This document shows, piece by piece, positions 5,816-10,524 of a stretch of DNA of 10,524 nucleotides. Where the stretch lies: positions 1 through 10,524 of the forward strand of contig JBBIIE010000117.1 of assembly GCA_037446605.1 (NCBI GenBank), written 5' to 3'. The notes beneath the pieces were generated by a model. That model did no database searches. It was given only the letters and a program-made list of their open reading frames with translations, and was not told the origin of the DNA. The translations under genes and the position numbers were made by a program. This stretch comes from JANXAZ01 sp037446605 (GTDB lineage Bacteria > Pseudomonadota > Alphaproteobacteria > Geminicoccales > Geminicoccaceae). Numbering within the stretch: the first letter of the stretch is position 1; every line of letters begins with the position of its first letter.

Positions 5816-8479
5816 TCAGCCCCGGCCGGCGAGCAGCTCCTTGAGCCGGTAGACGAGCTCGAGCGCCGCCTTGGGCGTGAGCTCGTCCGGCACGATCTCG
5901 GCGAGCGCCCGCTCGACCGGCGAGGGCTCCGGTGCCGCCGCCGGCGGGGGGACCGCGGCGATCCGCGTGGCGGCCGCGGCGAACAGCGGCAGGTCGTCGG
6001 CGAGCCGCGCCGCGGCCGAGCCGGGCTCGCCCTCCTCGAGCCGGCGCAGCACCTCCTCGGCGCGGCGCGTCACCGAGGCCGGCAGGCCCGCCAGCTTCGC
6101 CACGTGGATGCCGTAGGAGCGGTCGGCCACACCCTTGCCGACCTCGTGCAGGAAGACCACCTCGCCCTGCCACTCCCTGACCTTGACGGTGTGCGCGGAG
6201 AGCGCCCTCAGGCGCGAGGCGAGCGCCGTCAGCTCGTGGAAGTGGGTGGCGAACAGGCCCAGGCACCGGCAGCTCTCGTGCAGGTGCTCGAGCACCGCCC
6301 AGGCGAGCGAGAGCCCGTCGAAGGTGGCGGTGCCGCGGCCGATCTCGTCCAGGATCACGAACGAGCGCGGCCCGGCCTGGCAGAGGATCGTGGCCGTCTC
6401 GACCATCTCGACCATGAAGGTCGAGCGGCCGCGCGCCAGGTCGTCGGCCGCGCCCACCCGCGAGAACAGCCGGTCGACCACGCCGATCTCGGCCGCCTCG
6501 GCGGGCACGAAGCTGCCCATCTGGGCGAGCAGCACGATGATCGCGCACTGCCGGAGGAACGTGCTCTTGCCGGCCATGTTGGGGCCGGTCAGGAGCCACA
6601 GCCGGTCGTCGGGGCCGAGCTCCAGGTCGTTCGCCACGAACGGCCGCTGCGCCGCGGCGAGCGCCGCCTCGACCACCGGATGGCGGCCGCCGCGGATGCG
6701 GATGCGCGGCGCCTCGTCGACCAGAGGCCGGGTCCAGCCGCTGGCCGCGGCGAGCTCGCCGAGTGCCGCCGCGAGGTCGATCTCGGCGAGCGTCCGGGCG
6801 GTGCGCGCGAGGTCCTCGGCCGCCTCCAGCACGGCCGCGCGCAGCAGGGCGAAGATCGCCAGCTCGCGCTCCAGCGCGCGCTCGGCGGCGTGCGCGATGC
6901 GCTCGGCGAGCTCGGCGAGCTCGGGCGTGCCGAAGCGGCCGGCACCGGCCATGCTCTGGCGCAGCGTGAAGCCGGCCGGCAGGCGAGCGAGCTGGCTCTG
7001 GCCGACCTCGACGAACCACCCGAGCACCTGGTTGTGGCGGATCCTGAGCGAGCCGATCCCGGTCGCCTCGCGGTAGCGCGCCTCGAGCGCCGCCAGATGC
7101 CGGCGGGCCTCGTCCCTGAGCCCGCGCTGCTCGTCGAGGAGCGGGTCGGCGCCCGGGCGCACGAAGCCGCCGTCGCGCGCGAGCGGCGGCGGCTCGTCGA
7201 CCAGCGTGGCCAGGAGCCGGTCGCGCAGCGCGCCGAGCGCGGGCAGCTCCGCGGCGAGCCCGGCCGCCGCCGGTCCGCCGGCCGTGAGCGGCGCGCGCAG
7301 CCGCTCGGCCACGGCGAGCGCGCGCGCCACCGCCACGAGATCGCGCGGCCCGCCGCGGCCGAGGGAGAGCCGGCCGAGCGCCCGCTCCAGATCGGGGCAG
7401 CGCTGCAGGCCGGCGCGAACATCCTCGCGCAGCGCCGCACCCTCGACCATCGCCGCGACCCGGTCGAGGCGGGCGCGGATCGCCCCGACCTCGGCCAGGG
7501 GGGCGGCCAGCCGCGCCGCCAGGAGCCGCGCCCCGGCGCTGGTCCGGGTGCGGTCGATGGTGGCGAGCAGCCCGCCCTCGGGCGTGCCGGCCAGGCTCTC
7601 CACGAGCTCCAGGTTGCGCCGCGTCGCGGGGTCGATCTGCAGGAGGCTCCCGGGCAGTACCCGGCGCGGCCGGGCGAGCCGCGGCAGGGCGCCCTTCTGG
7701 GTCAGCTCCAGATAGTCGAGGAGTGCGCCCGCCGCGGCGATCTCGAGCGGCTCCAGGGGCCCGAGCGCGGCGGGCTCGGCGACCCCGAAGAAGGCGGCCA
7801 GCCGGCGGCCGGCGGCGGCCACCTCGAAGGCCGCGTCGCGGAGTGCCGTGAGCCGCGCGCGCCGCTCGGCGAGCGCCGGGTCCGGCATCGGCCCGCCCAG
7901 CAGCCGCTCGGGCAGCAGGATCTCCCCCGGCTCCAGCCGCGCCAGGAGCTCGCCCAGGCCGGTCGCCTCGAGCGGCTGGGTCGCGAGCTCGCCGGTCGAG
8001 ATGTCGACCCAGGCCGCACCCCAGCCGGCCCGGCTGCGCGCCAGCGCCAGGAGATGGTTGTGCCGGCGCGCCTCGAGCAGCGCCTCCTCGGTCAGCGTGC
8101 CGGGCGTCACGATGCGCACCACGGCGCGGCGCAGGAGCGGCTTGCCCGGTCGCCGCCGCGCCTCGGCCGGATCCTCGACCTGCTCGCAGATCGCCACCTT
8201 GTGGCCGCGCCGGATCAGCTTGGCGATGTAGGGCTCGGCATTGTGCGCCGGCACGCCGCACATCGGCACCTCGCGGCCCTCGTGCCGGCCGCGCCGGGTC
8301 AGCGCGATGTCGAGGAGCGGGGCGGCGCGCACCGCGTCCTCGAAGAACAGCTCGTAGAAATCGCCCATGCGGAAGAACAGGAAGGTGTCCGGATGCGCCG
8401 CCTTGAGCTCGCGGTACTGGGCGATCATCGGCGAGCCGGGCTCGCCCGCATCACCCCGCGCGCTGGAGGCCCCGCTCAC
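5816..8479 (-). CDS. mutS: DNA mismatch repair protein MutS
   Basis: 887 residues, full length. Seen: mismatch-recognition domain with the Phe-x-Glu motif in RMGDFYELF (Phe41, Glu43), which stacks on the mispaired base; connector domain (about 140-265); lever and clamp region (about 275-590); ATPase domain with Walker A GPNMAGKST (632-640), the DLARGRSTFMVEMVETA signature (680-696), Walker B FVILDE (Asp711, Glu712) and ATHFHEL (744-750). A C-terminal PDELTPKAALELVYRLKELL element (864-883) matches the MutS dimer/tetramer segment. It binds mismatches and small loops and recruits MutL, which is not in this window. The start is GTG 8479, with AGGGTGA (8487-8493) seven nt upstream; an internal ATG at 8428 (residue 18) has no Shine-Dalgarno. 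A Pro/Ala-rich linker (839-855) precedes the C-terminal element. Likely first gene of a mutS-ftsH unit. Confidence 0.99.
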   Translation of the reverse strand: MSGASSARGDAGEPGSPMIAQYRELKAAHPDTFLFFRMGDFYELFFEDAVRAAPLLDIALTRRGRHEGREVPMCGVPAHNAEPYIAKLIRRGHKVAICEQVEDPAEARRRPGKPLLRRAVVRIVTPGTLTEEALLEARRHNHLLALARSRAGWGAAWVDISTGELATQPLEATGLGELLARLEPGEILLPERLLGGPMPDPALAERRARLTALRDAAFEVAAAGRRLAAFFGVAEPAALGPLEPLEIAAAGALLDYLELTQKGALPRLARPRRVLPGSLLQIDPATRRNLELVESLAGTPEGGLLATIDRTRTSAGARLLAARLAAPLAEVGAIRARLDRVAAMVEGAALREDVRAGLQRCPDLERALGRLSLGRGGPRDLVAVARALAVAERLRAPLTAGGPAAAGLAAELPALGALRDRLLATLVDEPPPLARDGGFVRPGADPLLDEQRGLRDEARRHLAALEARYREATGIGSLRIRHNQVLGWFVEVGQSQLARLPAGFTLRQSMAGAGRFGTPELAELAERIAHAAERALERELAIFALLRAAVLEAAEDLARTARTLAEIDLAAALGELAAASGWTRPLVDEAPRIRIRGGRHPVVEAALAAAQRPFVANDLELGPDDRLWLLTGPNMAGKSTFLRQCAIIVLLAQMGSFVPAEAAEIGVVDRLFSRVGAADDLARGRSTFMVEMVETATILCQAGPRSFVILDEIGRGTATFDGLSLAWAVLEHLHESCRCLGLFATHFHELTALASRLRALSAHTVKVREWQGEVVFLHEVGKGVADRSYGIHVAKLAGLPASVTRRAEEVLRRLEEGEPGSAAARLADDLPLFAAAATRIAAVPPPAAAPEPSPVERALAEIVPDELTPKAALELVYRLKELLAGRG

Positions 8480-8518
8480 GGAACCGTCACCCTGCGGCAA
8501 CCCGGTTGAGGGTAGAAT

Positions 8519-8546
8519 GGCCACGCGGTGAAGTGGTTCCGTGGCC
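8519..8546. repeat. Inverted repeat GGCCACG / CGTGGCC in the divergent promoter region
   Basis: Perfect 7-bp arms at 8519-8525 and 8540-8546 around a 14-nt centre. It sits 40 bp upstream of the mutS start and just upstream of the plus-strand promoter candidate, so it could be a binding site for a dimeric regulator acting on either side, or a hairpin in the mutS 5' leader if transcription starts farther upstream. Function is inference. Confidence 0.3.
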
Positions 8547-8561
8547 GGACGCGGGAGCGGA

Positions 8562-8589
8562 TTGACGTGCTTTCTCGTTTTGGTTGAAT
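8562..8589 (+). promoter_or_regulatory. Sigma70-type promoter candidate for the leader ORF and unknown gene
   Basis: TTGACG (8562-8567, 5 of 6 matches to the -35 consensus), a 16-nt spacer, then TTGAAT (8584-8589, 4 of 6 matches to the -10 consensus); TGAATT one base later gives a 17-nt spacer but fewer matches. It lies in the most AT-rich patch of the window, which strengthens it. Predicted transcription start is near 8596, giving a 5' leader of roughly 65 nt before the ATG at 8662. Confidence 0.4.
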
Positions 8590-8661
8590 TGATGCCGGCG
8601 TGAACCTGCGCCGCCGGTCGTGCCGGACGGGCCAGCGGCGCGGGTCGGGAGGTGGTTGCCC

Positions 8662-8724
8662 ATGCTGCGCGTGGATCCGTCGAAGCGGAGGGGCGCCCGG
8701 CCGGCCGGGCGGGGCGCGCCGTGA
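8662..8724 (+). CDS. Possible 20-codon leader ORF translationally coupled to the next gene
   Basis: ATG 8662 follows a strong ribosome-binding site (GGGAGGTGG at 8647-8655, GGAGG core 9 nt before the ATG). It opens a 20-residue, Arg/Gly/Pro-rich peptide starting MLRVDPSKRRG and ending at TGA 8722-8724, which overlaps the GTG start (8721) of the 175-residue gene as GTGA. Nineteen of its 20 codons end in G or C, matching real genes in the window, whereas the frame of the downstream gene, read upstream of 8721, has several codons ending in A or T. It is either a real leader peptide that delivers ribosomes to the weak GTG start, or the true N-terminus of the downstream protein separated by a natural frameshift or sequencing error. 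The peptide has no recognised homology. Confidence 0.45.
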   Translation: MLRVDPSKRRGARPAGRGAP

Positions 8725-9248
8725 CCGTCGAGCCGACCGAGCTCGAGGCGACGCTCGCCGCCAGCCTGCCCGGGAGCTGGCGGGCGGCGCTCGCCCAGGC
8801 CCGGGAGCTCGCGCGCCGCCTCCAATACCTGAGCTGGCCGGACCGGGCCAAGCTGCTCGACGAGTATCTCTGGGCCGAGGCGCGCGCCCGGCTCTCGACC
8901 GACGGCATCACCGCCGTGGTCAACCGCCACGCCCAGGCCCTGCGCCGCAACCATCCGGGTGCGGCCTACGCCACCTGGTGCTCGGCGATCGTGACCACCG
9001 TGCTGTTGCTGCTCGACGAGCCGGGGCCGGTCACCGGCGCGCAGCAGGCGCTCACCTGCCTGCTCTCGCAGCGCCCCGAGCACCGCGACGCGGTCTCCGA
9101 CTGGCTGCCGCAGGTGGCGCCCGAGGAGCTGCAGCGCGAGCTCGCCCGGCTGCCCGGCTACGCCTTCCTGCTCCTGACCGTCTGCCCGAACGACACCGCC
9201 GAGAGCTTCATGGCGCGGGACGCGTTCTGGATGGCGATGCTCGGCTGA
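8721..9248 (+). CDS. Unrecognised protein, 175 residues
   Basis: I do not recognise a family. Coding potential is strong: codons end almost always in G or C, and the amino-acid mix is that of a folded, mainly helical, probably cytosolic protein without a signal peptide. Visible points: an Ala/Leu/Glu-rich N-terminal helix region (6-36), LSWPDRAKLLDEYLWAEAR (37-55), a short hydrophobic run SAIVTTVLLLL (88-98) too short and charge-flanked to be a sure membrane helix, cysteines at 87, 113 and 155, and a C-terminus rich in Met and aromatic residues. The GTG start at 8721 has no good ribosome-binding site of its own but overlaps the stop of the leader ORF (GTGA). A longer form from GTG 8652 is possible, but its ribosome-binding site would have no spacing and its codons are atypical. 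Its 3' end overlaps pbpC antisense by 41 bp. Confidence 0.82.
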   Translation: MTVEPTELEATLAASLPGSWRAALAQARELARRLQYLSWPDRAKLLDEYLWAEARARLSTDGITAVVNRHAQALRRNHPGAAYATWCSAIVTTVLLLLDEPGPVTGAQQALTCLLSQRPEHRDAVSDWLPQVAPEELQRELARLPGYAFLLLTVCPNDTAESFMARDAFWMAMLG

Positions 9249-10524
9249 GCGGCGGCTCCGGCCGCTCGATGCGGATCGCGGCGGCGGCGCTGCGCCCGGC
9301 CGCGTCCACCACGCGGAGCTCGGCGAAGCCGTCCTCGGCGGGCTCCCAGGTGGGCTCGCGCCGGCGCCCGGCGGGGGCGAGCGGCACCTCGTCGACCAGC
9401 CAGCGATAGGGGGCCAGCCCACCGCTCGCGCGCAGCGGCAGAGCCTGGCCCGGGGCCAGGAGCACCGTGCTGCCGGGCACCGGAAAGGCGATCCGCGGGC
9501 CGTCCGGGGCGGCCGCCGCCCGTGGCTGCAGGCGGGCGAGCGCCGGCGGCGGCGGGCCGCCCAGCGGGTGCCCGGGCGGCAGCGGCGGGAGTGGCCGCTC
9601 GGGCAGGAGGGCCAGGATCCGGAAGAGCAGCGGGGCGGCCCCGCCCGGCCCGTTGCAGGGCGCGCAGGAGCCGCCGTCGGCCCGGCCGATCCAGACCGCC
9701 ACGAGATGGCCGGAATCGAAGCCGACCGCCCAGCCGTCGCGGAAGCGGTGCGAGGTGCCGGTCTTGTAGGCGACCCGCCGCTCGCCCGCGGGGATGCCCG
9801 CCGGCCGCGGCGTCTCGGCCAGGATCGCCGCCACCGCGCGCGCCGTGGCCGGGGCGAGGAGCGGCTCCTGCGTCGCGCCGAGCGCGGCCGGATCGTCGCC
9901 GAGCGCCACCGGCGTGCCGTCGCGCGCGAGCGCCGTGTAGGCCTGCGCCAGATCGACCAGCCGCGTACCCACCCCGCCCAGGACCAGCGGCAGGCCCGGG
10001 GCGGCGGCGGCCGGGCCGAGCTCGAGCCCGAGCCCGGCGAGCGCCAGCCGGCGCGCGATCACGAGCGGCCCGACCCGCTCGGCGACCTGCACGGCGGGCA
10101 GGTTGAGCGAGCGCTGCAGCGCCTCGCGGATCGACAGATCGCCGTCGAAGCCGCCGTCGAAATTGCCCGGCGCCCAGCCCTCGAAGCGCAGCGGCTGGTC
10201 GCGCACCAGCGTGCCCGGATGGGCCAGCCCGGCATCGAAGGCGAGGCCGTAGACGAACGGCTTGAGCGTCGAGCCGGGCGAGCGCACGGCGCGCGTGAGA
10301 TCGAGCATCCCGGCGCGGCGCGGGTCGCCCCAATCGCCGCTGCCGAGCTGCGCGCGCACCGCCCCGCCCGCCGGCTCGACCACGACCACCGCGAGATCGA
10401 CCGGCGCCGGCAGCCGGTCGAGCTGGTCGCGCGCCAGCCGCTCGACCGCCCGCTGCAGCTCGCCGTCGAGGGTGGTTCGCAGGATCGCACCCGGCGGCGC
10501 GGCGCGAGCGCGCCGTTCGGCCAG
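9208..10524 (-). CDS. pbpC: Penicillin-binding protein 1C (peptidoglycan transpeptidase part), partial, 5' end outside window
   Basis: 438 C-terminal residues are visible; the frame is open to the right edge, and the expected N-terminal membrane anchor and glycosyltransferase domain lie beyond it. Seen, numbering from the first visible codon: RTTLDGELQRAVE (16-28), a PBP1C-like linker motif; the transpeptidase with active-site SxxK as SPGSTLKPF (Ser85, Lys88), SxN as SLN (139-141) and KTGTS (254-258); then a C-terminal BiPBP_C-type domain (about 342-420) starting PRIAFPVPGS. PBP1C is a periplasmic bifunctional synthase, in many proteobacteria encoded next to an alpha-2-macroglobulin gene, which would be to the right if present. 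Oddities: the segment before AAPLLF, usually a GRPDGTPxPG-like loop, reads GRADGGSCAPCNGPGG with two cysteines (287, 290). The last 14 codons, beyond the domain, overlap the 3' end of the convergent unknown gene. Confidence 0.97.
   Translation of the reverse strand: MAERRARAAPPGAILRTTLDGELQRAVERLARDQLDRLPAPVDLAVVVVEPAGGAVRAQLGSGDWGDPRRAGMLDLTRAVRSPGSTLKPFVYGLAFDAGLAHPGTLVRDQPLRFEGWAPGNFDGGFDGDLSIREALQRSLNLPAVQVAERVGPLVIARRLALAGLGLELGPAAAAPGLPLVLGGVGTRLVDLAQAYTALARDGTPVALGDDPAALGATQEPLLAPATARAVAAILAETPRPAGIPAGERRVAYKTGTSHRFRDGWAVGFDSGHLVAVWIGRADGGSCAPCNGPGGAAPLLFRILALLPERPLPPLPPGHPLGGPPPPALARLQPRAAAAPDGPRIAFPVPGSTVLLAPGQALPLRASGGLAPYRWLVDEVPLAPAGRRREPTWEPAEDGFAELRVVDAAGRSAAAAIRIERPEPPLSRASPSRTRPAP
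9247..9267 (+). terminator. GC hairpin at the stop codon of the unknown gene
   Basis: GAGCGGC (9247-9253) and GCCGCTC (9261-9267) form a perfect 7-bp stem with a 7-nt loop, starting inside the TGA stop codon (9246-9248). No U-tract follows. It lies within the pbpC coding region on the other strand, so part of the symmetry could reflect codon constraint there. It is a candidate transcript-end structure for the plus-strand gene. Confidence 0.35.

Larger units (their letters stand above)
8480..8661. promoter_or_regulatory. Divergent control region between mutS and the leader/unknown-gene unit
   Basis: 182 bp without a convincing gene. It holds, from the mutS side, the mutS ribosome-binding site (8487-8493), a small palindrome CAACC-C-GGTTG (8498-8508), an inverted repeat with 7-bp arms (8519-8546), and an AT-rich patch at 8561-8594 (about 38% G+C against over 70% around it). 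A clear mutS promoter on the minus strand could not be picked; the AT-rich patch contains only a weak match in that direction. Confidence 0.5.

Noticed and set aside
5654..8509. Open frame of 951 codons on the plus strand opposite mutS and the start of ftsH
   Set aside because: Same reason: it mirrors mutS codon structure, is rich in Arg/Gly/Glu/Gln/Leu, shows no domain and runs across two genes.
8513..8518. TAGAAT, a near-consensus -10 box on the plus strand
   Set aside because: No -35 match at 16-18 bp upstream; the pair at 8562-8589 is better placed.
8600..9409. 269-codon plus-strand frame from GTG 8600 overlapping the unknown gene
   Set aside because: It is shifted relative to the 175-residue frame, is extremely Arg/Ala/Gly-rich, and continues through the pbpC coding strand; a shadow frame.
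1..10524. tRNA, rRNA, CRISPR, insertion sequence, integrase or attachment-site signals
   Set aside because: No cloverleaf-like sequence, regular long repeats, transposase motifs or terminal repeats were seen by eye; the base composition is uniform apart from the short AT-rich promoter patch.

Overview
This is a very GC-rich window (roughly 70-75% G+C by eye, with almost every third codon position G or C) from a Gram-negative bacterium. The PBP1C-type peptidoglycan synthase implies a murein wall built in a periplasm. The N-terminal style of MutS and the base composition suggest an alphaproteobacterium; this is inference, and no rRNA or tRNA is present to confirm it.

Layout from left to right: (1) a macrodomain protein on the minus strand, cut by the left edge; (2) 60 bp away and divergent, an HtpX-like M48 membrane metalloprotease on the plus strand; (3) a 198-bp gap rich in short perfect palindromes; (4) an 800-residue YfhO-family polytopic membrane protein on the plus strand; (5) converging on it with a 7-bp gap, ftsH on the minus strand, with mutS 67 bp upstream of it, probably one mutS-ftsH transcript; (6) a divergent 182-bp control region holding the most AT-rich patch of the window, a good promoter candidate and an inverted repeat; (7) a plus-strand pair made of a possible 20-codon leader ORF with a strong ribosome-binding site, overlapping by GTGA an unrecognised 175-residue protein; (8) pbpC on the minus strand, entering from the right edge, its 3' end overlapping the 3' end of the unknown gene by 41 bp.

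How the genes relate: FtsH and the M48 protease are both membrane-bound zinc proteases, and in E. coli FtsH and HtpX share membrane-protein quality control. The FtsH here has the look of the second, accessory FtsH of proteobacteria rather than the main copy. MutS is the mismatch-recognition protein of DNA repair. PBP1C makes peptidoglycan. YfhO-family proteins are tied to lipid-linked sugar transfer in some bacteria. The macrodomain protein would act on ADP-ribose derivatives. This is mostly ordinary chromosomal content, with no mobile element, CRISPR array or defence island seen. The points most worth checking are the leader-ORF/unknown-gene arrangement near 8.7 kb, the evenly spaced palindromes near 1.3 kb, the Cys in place of the usual Asp in the macrodomain, and the gene-end hairpins that lack U-tracts.
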